DNA of 42,469 bases from a virus: positions 1 through 42,469 of the IMG/VR virus record IMGVR_UViG_3300021197_000650; one strand, 5' to 3'. The translations under genes and the position numbers were made by a program. The notes below the pieces were generated by a model. That model did not search any database. It was not told where the DNA came from and was given only the letters and a program-made list of their open reading frames with translations. Below are positions 23,431-30,646 of this stretch, one piece after another (within the stretch, counting starts at the first letter, position 1; each line of letters opens with the position of its first letter).

Positions 23431-23679
23431 TTACATACCAAAGTCCGAAAAGTCTGCATCATCAGCAAGTTTTTCGGTAGCTGCTTTGCCAGCAGATTCT
23501 TTCTTAGCCTTGAGCGTAACTCTGATGTATGGCTGACCAGCTTTAGACACGTTCTTGTAGCCGTTCAGATAATACTCAACGCCCTCTACCTTGATGTCGC
23601 CCTGCATGTCTGCATGCCAATCTTCTTTCTTGTCCTTGTTGGCGAACAACGCGCCAGATTTTTCGTTATCGTATTCCAT
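23431..23679 (-). CDS. Conserved small protein, possibly ssDNA-associated
   Basis: The 82-residue product starts MEYDNEKSGALFANKDKKED, followed by strands GDIKVEGVEYYLNGYKN and YIRVTLKAKK and an acidic tail (ADDADFSDFGM). An acidic Phe-ending tip is a feature of single-strand-binding proteins that recruit partners; the short strands could make a reduced OB-like fold. Related proteins near phage recombinases are common as I recall, but the fold is uncertain. The start ATG overlaps the ERF stop (TAATG); a longer in-frame reading to 23766 lies within ERF and is rejected. Confidence 0.7.
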   Translation of the reverse strand: MEYDNEKSGALFANKDKKEDWHADMQGDIKVEGVEYYLNGYKNVSKAGQPYIRVTLKAKKESAGKAATEKLADDADFSDFGM

Positions 23680-24350
23680 TAGAATGGTAAGTCCTTTTCT
23701 TCTGTTGTTGATTTCGTTGCCAGTTGTGCTAGTCGCCCCTTGATCTTGTTGGCAAATGCATTCCAATCAGGGTGCCCTTCGTACTCTTTCTTGAGCGACG
23801 GGAAGTGCTGACCCATGACAGCCTTCGCCTCCTCCGTTGTTTCCACTGACGCAAGCTCATCAATCAGAACATCCGTGTTCTGCTTGAAGTAATCCTCCGA
23901 TGTGGGCACAACATCTGTCTTTGCGGGTTTCTTTGCTTTCGCCGCTGGTGCCTTCGCATTCTTTGGCGCTTCCTGTTCGGCGGCGTTGCCGTCATCGTCC
24001 TCATCAGCGTCCACGCCACAAGCCATAGCCAGCGAGTACCTCTTGGCGTAGGTCATGGCTGAACCAAACCCTTGCGGAGTTACCTTTGCGGCAGGGATTG
24101 TAACGGGGCCGGTCTCTATCGTTTCTCCCATCCCATAGAACACCGTCTCCACGCTGATACCACCTTCTACTGGCACAGAACGCTGCACATATGCGATGCC
24201 GTTGTTGTTAAGGGCGGGCTTGACCGCCGTGATAATGCTGCCAAGCGATGCATACAGCGAACTAAACTGCGGATTCTTCTTGTCTTTTACGGGGCTATCC
24301 ATTTCGGACTGCGCCTTGGCCAATGCCTCTACGAGTGTCTTCTCACCCAT
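23679..24350 (-). CDS. erf: ERF-family single-strand annealing protein
   Basis: The 223-residue product matches the ERF family: LVEALAKAQSEM, NPQFSSLYASLGSIITAVKP, ALNNNGIAYVQRSV, then GSAMTYAKRYSLAMACGVDADEDDDGN. These proteins form rings on single-stranded DNA and anneal complementary strands, often to circularise or repair phage genomes. An Ala/Lys-rich linker at about 125-150 leads to a C-terminal helical domain ending EKDLPF, an acidic aromatic tip. The start is ATG at 24350, behind GGAGAACAGGA; upstream codons in this frame are inside the exonuclease gene. It works with the exonuclease that overlaps it by 8 bases. Confidence 0.9.
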   Translation of the reverse strand: MGEKTLVEALAKAQSEMDSPVKDKKNPQFSSLYASLGSIITAVKPALNNNGIAYVQRSVPVEGGISVETVFYGMGETIETGPVTIPAAKVTPQGFGSAMTYAKRYSLAMACGVDADEDDDGNAAEQEAPKNAKAPAAKAKKPAKTDVVPTSEDYFKQNTDVLIDELASVETTEEAKAVMGQHFPSLKKEYEGHPDWNAFANKIKGRLAQLATKSTTEEKDLPF

Positions 24351-25212
24351 TCCTGTTCTCCTGTTTAAACGTTGCGAATTGGTCGCAGTAATCAGACACA
24401 TCACAGAACTGCTCGCATCGTAAAGGTTGTCCTCTACGGTGATCTATTGTGTGTTTGTCTGCGTCTTTCTGAGCGGCAATGAATGTCTCCGCTTCCTCTT
24501 GCGAATCGAATACACGCACTGCGCGTACCCGCTTCTCCTTCATCACGGCAAACTTGTCATCACGCAGCCAACGTTCTTCGTTGGTACAGTCAGGTAGATT
24601 GCCAGCCCTAGCTTCTTCATGTGCAGCGATGCGCTCCATCACAAACGCTTCGGTCTGCTCGATGGGCCAGAGTGGGATGTCTTGGATAAATATGTCTTGA
24701 GGTGGGTAGTCAGGCTTCCGAGCAGCTTCATGCTTACTCCAATCCTTAACGAAGTTAATTATCTGAAGGCCGCTTACCTTGATGCCGTTCTTGTGCGCGA
24801 TGTATGCGTAGATGTTGAGTTGCTTCTCATCGCTGTCATTGTTCATCACACCATACGCTTTGCGAGTCTTGTAGTCCTGTAAAACCCTTGTGCCATCCGC
24901 CTGCACATGCTGTACGTCTATGGCACCTGATAGCTTAATGCCGCTTACACGGCAGTACAGGCGCTCCTCGGTGATGAAGTCAGGGTGCTTGGAATCTTCA
25001 AGGATAGAATGAACGGCTGTGCCGAACAGCGTCCAAAGGTTCTGCGACACATCACGGAACATGATGTTGTTGGGATCGTCGAACAATGCAGCCATGCGCG
25101 GTGGGCGCAATAGGCCAGTGGCTGAGTACGAGGCATCGCCCCGACTGTAGGAGTCTTTCGTTAGTGCTGCCGCCAAAGGTGCGGGCAGACCAAGCTCGTT
25201 GGTGTAGTTCAT
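24343..25212 (-). CDS. Cas4/RecB-like PD-(D/E)XK exonuclease
   Basis: The 289-residue product has the full RecB-family nuclease layout: GTAVHS with His68, GAID with Asp99, QDYKTRK with Asp113 and Lys115, and KQLNIYAY (Gln131 to Tyr135). C-terminal Cys266, Cys270 and Cys276, with one more Cys upstream (Cys87 or the one in CTNEERW near 212), could hold an iron-sulfur cluster as in Cas4 and AddB. It probably resects DNA ends for the ERF protein. The ATG at 25212 follows an AGGG site in a leader that again holds CGCAAC. GTTTAAAC at 24363 encodes Phe-Lys near the end. Confidence 0.88.
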   Translation of the reverse strand: MNYTNELGLPAPLAAALTKDSYSRGDASYSATGLLRPPRMAALFDDPNNIMFRDVSQNLWTLFGTAVHSILEDSKHPDFITEERLYCRVSGIKLSGAIDVQHVQADGTRVLQDYKTRKAYGVMNNDSDEKQLNIYAYIAHKNGIKVSGLQIINFVKDWSKHEAARKPDYPPQDIFIQDIPLWPIEQTEAFVMERIAAHEEARAGNLPDCTNEERWLRDDKFAVMKEKRVRAVRVFDSQEEAETFIAAQKDADKHTIDHRRGQPLRCEQFCDVSDYCDQFATFKQENRNG

Positions 25213-25242
25213 GTGTTACCCTGTTGCGAAGGTTGTGTGACG

Positions 25243-25272
25243 ATGAGAACACATGGAAAGAAAGCAAGTCAA
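25243..25272 (-). promoter_or_regulatory. Possible leftward promoter for the recombination operon
   Basis: On the minus strand TTGACT (25267-25272) is followed after 18 bases by TCTCAT. The -35 is good and the -10 is poor. It sits at the divergent point before the exonuclease gene, where a promoter is needed. The call is tentative. Confidence 0.3.
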
Positions 25273-25645
25273 GTTAATTATTTTTGGATCTGCACAATCC
25301 AAAGCAAACAGCAGGAGGTTGGTCACGTTTGGTGGTAAGCCGCGCATCATTAAAAGCAAGCCCGCCTTGCAGTTTGAGAAGGATGTGAAAGCCCAAGTTC
25401 AGCCAATGGATGAGATGCTTGAGGGCGACCTGTCTTTCCACGCTGACATCTACTACCCCAGCCGTAGGCAGGATCTTGATCCCAGTATATTGCTTGATGC
25501 GTTACAGGGCTTGATCTACGCCAATGATCGACAGTTTAAACAAATCAGCAGTTGCAGGTATCTGGACAAAGAGAATCCAAGGTCGGAGATATGGATCAAG
25601 GAAATAGATCACGACGAAAATGGCCCACCCTCAAGCGACGGGTGA
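25253..25645 (+). CDS. rusA: RusA-family Holliday junction resolvase
   Basis: The 130-residue product fits RusA: an N-terminal strand and SKANSRR, a PRIIKSKPALQFEKDV section, then YYPSRRQDLDPSILLDALQG with Asp74, Asp76 and Asp82, and YANDRQFKQ with Asp92, and a final PRSEIWIKEID strand. RusA dimers bind Mg2+ through these Asp residues and cut four-way junctions made in recombination and replication. Length is close to the family norm. It opens the short rightward operon, facing away from the exonuclease gene 40 bp away. GTTTAAAC at 25534 encodes the Phe-Lys of RQFKQ. Confidence 0.92.
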   Translation: MERKQVKLIIFGSAQSKANSRRLVTFGGKPRIIKSKPALQFEKDVKAQVQPMDEMLEGDLSFHADIYYPSRRQDLDPSILLDALQGLIYANDRQFKQISSCRYLDKENPRSEIWIKEIDHDENGPPSSDG

Positions 25646-25663
25646 TGAGGGCAGGCCGTCCTT

Positions 25664-25676
25664 CGCAACAAAGGAG
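25664..25676 (+). promoter_or_regulatory. Conserved CGCAACAAAGGAG ribosome-binding leader
   Basis: The sequence CGCAACAAAGGAG precedes an ATG at 25685 by 8 bases. The same leader precedes several leftward early genes, so its appearance on the other strand marks a real translation start here. Confidence 0.6.
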
Positions 25677-25684
25677 TCATTTCA

Positions 25685-25756
25685 ATGGAGATTGAGTTGA
25701 CAGACGAATTAAACCTGTGCTTTTTTAAGAAAGCAAGGAATCGCGCAAGGGGGTAA
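25685..25756 (+). CDS. Possible 23-residue peptide
   Basis: An ATG placed after the strong CGCAACAAAGGAG leader opens a 23-codon frame: acidic start MEIELTDELN, then LCFF and a basic KKARNRARG end. It has no recognised relatives. It may be a leader peptide or a small regulator; the conserved leader is the main argument that it is translated. Confidence 0.45.
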   Translation: MEIELTDELNLCFFKKARNRARG

Positions 25757-25951
25757 GACCGCATTTGGCGCGTAATAAATTAGCGGTAATGTCCATGCTC
25801 GGCTCCGTCCGATGTGACTCTCTCTCTCCACCATCCTCAAAATGAGGGGGGTTTGGGGGGAGCGTCCTTCTCTTTCCATCCGATGTGTTAAATAAAACAT
25901 TATAGATATGTATCTATATGCAGAGATGCACCTAAGCAACAAGGAAATATC
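25757..25951 (+). other. Non-coding stretch before the PD-(D/E)XK-like gene
   Basis: No convincing gene is seen on either strand. It holds two GATGTG words in similar context, two runs of six G separated by TTT (25846-25860), an AT-rich patch, the palindrome at 25901-25918 and GCAACAAGGA (25936-25945) before the next start. A rightward promoter probably lies near 25885-25915 but no clean -35 was found. Confidence 0.5.
25901..25918. promoter_or_regulatory. 18-bp palindrome, candidate operator
   Basis: TATAGATATGTATCTATA is a perfect inverted repeat of 8-bp arms with a 2-bp centre, in an AT-rich promoter-like patch 34 bp before a GTG start. Symmetry and size fit an XRE-type dimer site; the 90-residue XRE protein encoded at 21643-21915 is the local candidate binder. 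Confidence 0.5.
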
Positions 25952-26392
25952 GTGAGACCAGTATACGAAAGTAGTGCTGACAAAGAGCGCGAGCGCAAGT
26001 TAGCAAGCGTCGTAGCCAAAAGATGGCAAGTTGACGCAAAAGAAAATCCAAAGATGTATCCCATTGACTATTGCTTTGTGAACAGCAAGGGAGAGGTCGA
26101 AGGGTTTGGCGAAATGAAAGTTCGCACACACAAATTTGGCACCTTCCCGACCTACATTTTGTCCGTTCATAAGGTAGCGGATGCGAAAGCACTTGCCAGC
26201 GCAACAGGTAAGCGTGTAATTTTAATCGTGCAATGGAGTTGTGGAACCATTGCGACGTTAGATCTGGATACAGCACCAACCAAGGTTGAGTGGGGTGGAC
26301 GGAAGGATCGGGGTGATGGTCAGGACATGGAGCCTGTCAATCACTACGACTTGGATGATTTCACAATCGCAACAACAGGAAACCAAACATGA
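25952..26392 (+). CDS. Possible PD-(D/E)XK-type protein
   Basis: The 146-residue product has a charged helical start, then MYPIDYCFVNSKGEVEGFGE followed by MKVRTH: Asp, then about a dozen residues on, a Gly-Glu-x-Lys strand. That spacing recalls the core of PD-(D/E)XK nucleases. Further strands (YILSVHKVADAKAL, VILIVQW) complete an alpha/beta layout. It could be a small nuclease working in replication or host DNA degradation. The start is GTG behind GCAACAAGGA. Family assignment is by motif only. It overlaps the next gene by four bases. Confidence 0.65.
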   Translation: MRPVYESSADKERERKLASVVAKRWQVDAKENPKMYPIDYCFVNSKGEVEGFGEMKVRTHKFGTFPTYILSVHKVADAKALASATGKRVILIVQWSCGTIATLDLDTAPTKVEWGGRKDRGDGQDMEPVNHYDLDDFTIATTGNQT

Positions 26393-26673
26393 GCGAATAT
26401 GCTTTCGACGGGAACACAATCAAACTCAAGCAAGCCGACTATGATCGGTGGATCAAAGCCTTCAAAAACATACCGAACCTAGATGCAGTTCTACAAAGCC
26501 GAGATGATTGGCTGACGTATGATGCTGAGATCAAGACGCAGCAGCGTTGGTTCTTGAGTACCTCCGCATATCTGGCAAGCCAAGACAAGAAGGCTGCGCT
26601 AGAAAACAAGAGAGATCTGAGTGGCCGTAAGGTAAATCCTGACGGCACAGTTCGATTCAAAACGGCCCCGTAA
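26389..26673 (+). CDS. Small replication-operon protein
   Basis: The 94-residue product has a DYDRWIKAFKNIPNLDAVLQ helix pair, a middle with QQRWFLSTSAYLASQD, and a basic tail. I recall similar DYxRWxxAFxxIPDLxAEL proteins next to phage replication genes, where they are uncharacterised. Its place one base before the primase-helicase suggests a loader or accessory for that enzyme, but this is inference. It begins in an ATGA overlap with the previous gene. Confidence 0.7.
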   Translation: MSEYAFDGNTIKLKQADYDRWIKAFKNIPNLDAVLQSRDDWLTYDAEIKTQQRWFLSTSAYLASQDKKAALENKRDLSGRKVNPDGTVRFKTAP

Positions 26674-26674
26674 C

Positions 26675-28381
26675 GTGGGCTTCTACGATGAGTTGGCAAG
26701 CCTAGGGTTTGCCTCCCAAGATCTGCGTGATGGTCAGAGCAAGATTCTGTGCCCGTCATGCAGTGATACACGCACAAAAAACAAACACGAAAAATGCCTA
26801 AGCATGTCCATCGACGGAGAGGGAGCGCAATGGCGCTGCCATCACTGTGATTGGGAGGGCAACGTCTGGAGAAATACAATGCAAAGTCCGTTTAAACAGA
26901 AAGCGGAGAGGAAGGCTCCGAAGATCCCTGATCTAAACGAGTTGAGCGAAGGGGTGGTTAAGTGGTTTGCCAATCGAGGGATCTCTGAAGCCACGCTGGA
27001 CATGGCTGGGGTAGAGACCGGCGAGGCATTCATAGGTGGGGAGACGAAGAAAGCAATCGCGTTTGTGCATAGAGACAAGGATGGCAAGACCATCAACGTG
27101 AAATTTCGCACAGCAAATAAGGAGTTCAGCCAGATCAAGGACGGGCATCGCTTGCCGTATCTCTGGAACTTGGTGAACACGGATGAGCCGCACCTGATTA
27201 TCACCGAGGGTGAGGTCGATGCGTTGACCTGTTTAGAGGCGGGACTGAGCAACGTTATCAGTGTGCCCGATGGTGCGAGCGACAAGAAGCTCAACTGGAT
27301 TGACGAGTTGAATGGTGAGTTGAATGGGTTCAAGAGGATCGTGCTTCTCACGGACGGGGATTCCGTGGGCATAGCTATGCGTAACGAGCTTGCGCGTAGG
27401 CTAGGCAGGCACAGGTGTTGGCGGGTGGAGTGGGACGAGGGGTGCAAAGATCCGAATGATGTGTTGATTGGGTACGGGAAGGAACGCCTGCGCGAGTTGG
27501 TGGCAACAGCAGAGCCGTGGCCCTTGAAGGCATTGCATGAAACGAAAGCCTACGCCGATGATGCGTTTGCTTTGTTGAACGGTGAGGTAAAGACAGGGAT
27601 CTCGACAGGGATTACTGCGATGGATTGGAATTACAAGGTGAGGGCTGGTGAGCTAAACATAATCTCCGGCGCTCCGGGCGTTGGCAAATCAGAATTCATG
27701 GATCAGATCTGTTTAAACCTTGCGTCAGAGCATGGCTGGAGATTCGCGGTTTGCTCGTTTGAGAATCCAGTTGATGAGCACATCAACAAGTTGGCTGCTA
27801 AGTACATACGCAAACCTGCGTGGGATACGCAGTCTGGGCAGAAGATGAGCCATGAGGAGTGGGGCAAGGCGGTAGGATTTATCGGTAGCCACTACTACTG
27901 GATACGCTCAGACGATGAGGCACCCACTGTGGATTGGTGTCTGGAGAATGCGACTGCTTGTGTGCAGCGATATCCAAACGTGCGCGGGTTGATCCTCGAT
28001 CCGTACAACGAGTTCGAGCATCGCAGACCAAGCGGGTGGACAGAGACCGAGTATGTGTCCCAGATGCTCGCAACATTAAAGCGGTGGGCAGCAGCCAACG
28101 AGTGCGCGATCTTCCTTGTGGCGCACCCTGCGAAGCTGAGAAGGAACCAAGACGGCTCGTTTCCTGTGCCAGAGCCATACGACATTGCTGGATCAGCAAA
28201 CTTCTATAACAAAGCGGATAACATTTTAATTGTGGAAAGGGATTTCACGGAGGGTTCCGATGACATTCGGATTCATGTGAAGAAGATAAGGTTTAAACAG
28301 AGTGGGAGGGTTGGTTGTGTTGAACTGAAATACAACTACACCGATGGGACTTACCGCTCGCCCGTGAAGATGAGCGGGTAG
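26675..28381 (+). CDS. TOPRIM primase / DnaB-like helicase (T7 gp4-like)
   Basis: The 568-residue product combines primase and helicase. Seen: a zinc site with Cys26, Cys29, Cys55 and Cys58; TOPRIM motifs ITEGEVDAL with Glu178 and LLTDGDSVG with Asp227 and Asp229; a linker; and a RecA-like helicase with Walker A SGAPGVGKS (Lys338), a hydrophobic-acid strand near GLILDPYNE, and a NILIVERDF strand near the end. It should make primers and unwind DNA at the fork. The start is a GTG with weak upstream pairing, one base after the previous stop, so coupling is likely. No polymerase gene is visible, so host polymerase may be used. It ends just before a GC-rich hairpin. Confidence 0.93.
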   Translation: MGFYDELASLGFASQDLRDGQSKILCPSCSDTRTKNKHEKCLSMSIDGEGAQWRCHHCDWEGNVWRNTMQSPFKQKAERKAPKIPDLNELSEGVVKWFANRGISEATLDMAGVETGEAFIGGETKKAIAFVHRDKDGKTINVKFRTANKEFSQIKDGHRLPYLWNLVNTDEPHLIITEGEVDALTCLEAGLSNVISVPDGASDKKLNWIDELNGELNGFKRIVLLTDGDSVGIAMRNELARRLGRHRCWRVEWDEGCKDPNDVLIGYGKERLRELVATAEPWPLKALHETKAYADDAFALLNGEVKTGISTGITAMDWNYKVRAGELNIISGAPGVGKSEFMDQICLNLASEHGWRFAVCSFENPVDEHINKLAAKYIRKPAWDTQSGQKMSHEEWGKAVGFIGSHYYWIRSDDEAPTVDWCLENATACVQRYPNVRGLILDPYNEFEHRRPSGWTETEYVSQMLATLKRWAAANECAIFLVAHPAKLRRNQDGSFPVPEPYDIAGSANFYNKADNILIVERDFTEGSDDIRIHVKKIRFKQSGRVGCVELKYNYTDGTYRSPVKMSG

Positions 28382-28387
28382 GTTGAT

Positions 28388-28403
28388 GGGGGCCGTAGCC
28401 CCC
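28388..28403. terminator. Convergent hairpin terminator
   Basis: GGGGGC, loop CGTA, GCCCCC forms a perfect 6-bp all-GC stem, followed rightward by GTTAATTT. It sits between the end of the primase-helicase (28381) and the end of a leftward gene (28410), where a bidirectional terminator is expected. The T-tract is weak on both sides. Confidence 0.7.
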
Positions 28404-28409
28404 GTTAAT

Positions 28410-28601
28410 TTAGATTTCAAAGATCGTGTCGGGATGTTCGTTAAGAGCGTGTTCAAGCTCCTGCTCTAAATCGAAAGGTATCCGCCGAAACGTGTTTAGA
28501 ATCAGCAGTATCTCTTGATCGGTCAGTGCAACATTTTTCACGCTGCGATCCACCAGTTTGCCATCGGCTGCGGTCTTATAAGTAACTTCTTTCAAAGTCA
28601 T
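28410..28601 (-). CDS. Small hypothetical protein
   Basis: The 63-residue product has N-terminal strands (TLKEVTYKTAADGKLVDRSV) and a helical acidic C-terminal half (DQEILLILNTFRRIPFDLEQ, then LEHALNEHP). It overlaps the upstream gene in ATGA fashion. It is the last gene of the long leftward accessory operon. No function is recognisable. Confidence 0.65.
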   Translation of the reverse strand: MTLKEVTYKTAADGKLVDRSVKNVALTDQEILLILNTFRRIPFDLEQELEHALNEHPDTIFEI

Positions 28602-28801
28602 ACGTCTTCTCCGTTGAGTATATCCAGTGCGCGATTTACGCTTTCTTCCAGCCCGACAGTCATCTTGTATGCTGTCGCAATGTCGCTGAAACTTTCGGCT
28701 TTGAATATGTTCACTTCAAGTAGCCTGAGCGAGGCACTATGCATTGCAGCAGTCGCTAAAGCCTCTCTCAGATCCTTGATTTGTTTGTCTATTGATTTCA
28801 A
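28598..28801 (-). CDS. Small helical hypothetical protein
   Basis: The 67-residue product is helical throughout (KQIKDLREALATAAMHSASL, then AYKMTVGLEESVNRALDILN). The start is TTG, chosen because GGAGAGCGTAA, part of the CGCAACAAAGGAG leader at 28810-28822, lies at ideal spacing. A promoter-like sequence sits further upstream. Function is unknown. Confidence 0.65.
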   Translation of the reverse strand: MKSIDKQIKDLREALATAAMHSASLRLLEVNIFKAESFSDIATAYKMTVGLEESVNRALDILNGEDV

Positions 28802-28829
28802 ATTACGCTCTCCTTTGTTGCGTATTACT

Positions 28830-28857
28830 ACCGTATCATAGTCAACAGGGTTCTCAA
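28830..28857 (-). promoter_or_regulatory. Possible leftward promoter
   Basis: On the minus strand TTGAGA, 16 bases, TACGGT, then AGTAATAC and the CGCAACAAAGGAG leader. It is a diverged form of the two promoters at 32.3 and 32.8 kb (TACTTT then AGTAACAC), which supports it despite the poor -10. Confidence 0.4.
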
Positions 28858-29283
28858 CTACAATTTCTGGCCCAGCATCTCCTCGATCTCACGGATCGTT
28901 TCGTTGCGCTGCTCCTGCGTCTGCAAGATGCCCACCTTATCGTCGATGTAATCCTTGTCGCCAAGGTGATCGACCGCCTTAATAACTTCCTCGTTGATCT
29001 TCCACTTGAGGAAGTAGACGTACTGCCTACTCACTCCTTCTCGATCAGCGATCTGTGCAGGTTTCTCGTTTAAACGCAGTGATTCTTTGATTCGCTTGGT
29101 ACGTTCTGACTTGTTGAAATCAACAACGTATCGCTTCACCTCATCGTACTTGCTGACACCCATGTGAGAGCGAAGCTCGTTGCGTACTGTGGACGGGGCC
29201 ACGCCCACAACATCTGCGATGTCTTGCAGCTTCTTGCCTTGCTCCCGCATGTGCATGGCTGCATCTATCCAAGGCTTATCCAT
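28858..29283 (-). CDS. Protein with two helix-turn-helix motifs
   Basis: The 141-residue product contains two HTH-like segments: GKKLQDIADVVGVAPSTVRN (about 16-35) and EKPAQIADREGVSRQYVYFL (about 73-92), with a basic helical linker between them and an acidic helical tail. Two DNA-contacting units in one chain suit a bipartite or palindromic site. It could be a transcription regulator or a terminase-small-subunit-like DNA binder, but terS is elsewhere. It is a candidate reader of GTTTAAAC, on reasoning only. GTTTAAAC at 29068 encodes Leu-Asn just ahead of the second HTH. Start ATG overlaps the upstream stop. Confidence 0.75.
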   Translation of the reverse strand: MDKPWIDAAMHMREQGKKLQDIADVVGVAPSTVRNELRSHMGVSKYDEVKRYVVDFNKSERTKRIKESLRLNEKPAQIADREGVSRQYVYFLKWKINEEVIKAVDHLGDKDYIDDKVGILQTQEQRNETIREIEEMLGQKL

Positions 29284-29696
29284 CAGTAGTCCTCCGGCAT
29301 CAGCATGGTCAGGGTTTCGTGACCAGCATCGAGTATCAGGTAGGTACGCAAGTCTATGTTGTATGCCTTTGTGTTCTCGTCGAATGGGTACACTCCGATC
29401 ATCATCAGGCCAGAACGCAGGTTGTCTTCGTTCTCTCGCACATCATCTTCGGTTAGCGTCCCGTAATCCGCCTCGGCAAACCGCCTGAGACAGCCGGCTA
29501 CATAGGTGTTTAAACGATGTTTGTCCTTAAAGTATTGTATTAAATGGCTCTCACAATTTGCAGTTAGTGCGAACTGCTCCAGCTTTGCGAACACATCTGA
29601 GCTTGGCTGTAACAGAACCCGATCCTGATCTCGGATTGGTTCGCCTGTCACGTTCTCGCGTAGCACATTCCCATGCAGGTCTACGACATCACCCAT
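29283..29696 (-). CDS. Hypothetical accessory protein
   Basis: The 137-residue product starts MGDVVDLHGNVLRENVTGEP, a start shared with many short phage proteins, then has a helical centre (FAKLEQFALTANCESHLIQY) and a C-terminal section with strands around YNIDLRTYLILDAG. No catalytic motif is visible. GTTTAAAC at 29508 encodes Leu-Asn. ATG follows GAGGAGCAAAGACA, a strong site inside the upstream gene's end. Confidence 0.7.
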   Translation of the reverse strand: MGDVVDLHGNVLRENVTGEPIRDQDRVLLQPSSDVFAKLEQFALTANCESHLIQYFKDKHRLNTYVAGCLRRFAEADYGTLTEDDVRENEDNLRSGLMMIGVYPFDENTKAYNIDLRTYLILDAGHETLTMLMPEDY

Positions 29697-29859
29697 TGTC
29701 TTTGCTCCTCATCTCAGCGATGAGGTTTTCTGCTAGGTCTGCGACCTTGACCATCCCATCGTCACGCTTTCGTAGCTTTGCTGTTTCTTTTTCAATCATC
29801 TTGATGATCTTCTCTTCGCCAAGGTCTTTGGCTAGTTTCGATAATTCTTTCAGTTTCAT
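29689..29859 (-). CDS. Small helical protein
   Basis: The 56-residue product is a charged helical pair (KLKELSKLAKDLGEEKIIKM, then VKVADLAENLIAEMRSKDNG). The start is the ATG at 29859, which overlaps the stop of the membrane peptide upstream (ATGA). A longer reading to 29904 runs into that peptide and is rejected. Function is unknown. Confidence 0.65.
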   Translation of the reverse strand: MKLKELSKLAKDLGEEKIIKMIEKETAKLRKRDDGMVKVADLAENLIAEMRSKDNG

Positions 29860-29966
29860 TGTGATTCCAAATGCTGCGAGGCGCAGGCGGGATCGCTCCC
29901 GCACTGCTCTCGAAAATCAAGTTCATGTGCCAGACCAAACGCTGCAATAAGCAGCGCGACTAGCAC
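29856..29966 (-). CDS. Small membrane peptide with Cys-containing tail
   Basis: The 36-residue frame starts at GTG behind AGGACAGGT and encodes a single hydrophobic span (VLVALLIAAFGLA) then a polar tail with two Cys (REQCGSDPACASQHL). The two Cys could form a disulfide outside the membrane. It ends in an ATGA overlap with the next gene, which is the main support. It may be a lysis, inhibition or exclusion peptide; a longer upstream start is possible but would overlap the previous gene. Confidence 0.5.
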   Translation of the reverse strand: MLVALLIAAFGLAHELDFREQCGSDPACASQHLESQ

Positions 29967-30000
29967 ACCTGTCCTGTAATTTTGGGCGCAAGATGTACCG

Positions 30001-30282
30001 TCAGTGCATGACTGACTCCATTTGCTTGTCTCCGTCCATGACAATGTTGATCTCATGCTTTGTTACCTCTCGTTCTAAAACCAATATCAGCGACCACATG
30101 ATCTTCGTTTGAAGTTCTAGCGGAATGTCCATGTCCCTCACGGTCTTCACGATCTCGCGGGAGATGTGTCCGTACACTGCATGGAGCATGACATGCGGAT
30201 CTTTGACATCGGCAAGTAAGTCTTGTGCGTGTCGCTCTGTCTCTTCGAGCATTCGATTGATTTGTTCTGTGATCTCATCCAT
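30001..30282 (-). CDS. Hypothetical helical protein
   Basis: The 93-residue product is mainly helical and acidic, with EITEQINRMLEETERHAQDL, a His-containing centre (DPHVMLHAVYGHISREIVKT) and a LQTKIMWSLILVLEREVTKH helix. It overlaps the upstream gene by 8 bases. No family is recognised. Confidence 0.65.
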   Translation of the reverse strand: MDEITEQINRMLEETERHAQDLLADVKDPHVMLHAVYGHISREIVKTVRDMDIPLELQTKIMWSLILVLEREVTKHEINIVMDGDKQMESVMH

Positions 30283-30646
30283 GAGATACCTTCTCCTGTA
30301 GTTGCGTCAAAGTTTCGGATAGCTGGTGCGAGCGCACCTCTATCCATTGCGTCATCGGGTGGGTGACCATCTCATCATCCTCCCGCCTTTCTAGGTATTG
30401 CCTGCCGTTCTTTGTGAAGACTCGACCTTCAACACCTAATGATTTCAACACCGCGTTTAAACGAGACTGTGTAGTTTTGGTGTGCCACCCAGCGTTGGTG
30501 ATCCACACCTCGCCTGTCTCCTCGTTGCGCCAAGCGATGGCATTGCCGTGTAAGTACAGCGTGTTATCCACGGACTCCGTGTTCGCCAGCTTGCCATCCC
30601 AGCCTCGGGCAAACCTGCCCACGATCTTTTCTTCGATGCCATTCAT
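30275..30646 (-). CDS. Conserved small phage protein
   Basis: The 123-residue product contains TLYLHGNAIAWRNEETGEVW followed by ITNAGWHTKTTQSRLNAVL, a pattern I recall from many phage early regions without a known role; it resembles a small beta unit followed by a helix. GTTTAAAC at 30455 encodes the Leu-Asn. The start ATG at 30646 begins an 18-bp stretch repeated at the next gene's start. It overlaps that upstream gene by four bases. Confidence 0.72.
   Translation of the reverse strand: MNGIEEKIVGRFARGWDGKLANTESVDNTLYLHGNAIAWRNEETGEVWITNAGWHTKTTQSRLNAVLKSLGVEGRVFTKNGRQYLERREDDEMVTHPMTQWIEVRSHQLSETLTQLQEKVSHG

Noticed and set aside
25846-25860. Two runs of six G separated by TTT, quadruplex-like
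   Set aside because: Only two G runs, so no intramolecular quadruplex of the usual kind; noted only as composition.
26842-27447. 201-codon leftward frame opposite the primase domain
   Set aside because: Primase-helicase motifs lie on the plus strand; the antisense frame is Ser/Leu-rich without domain signs.
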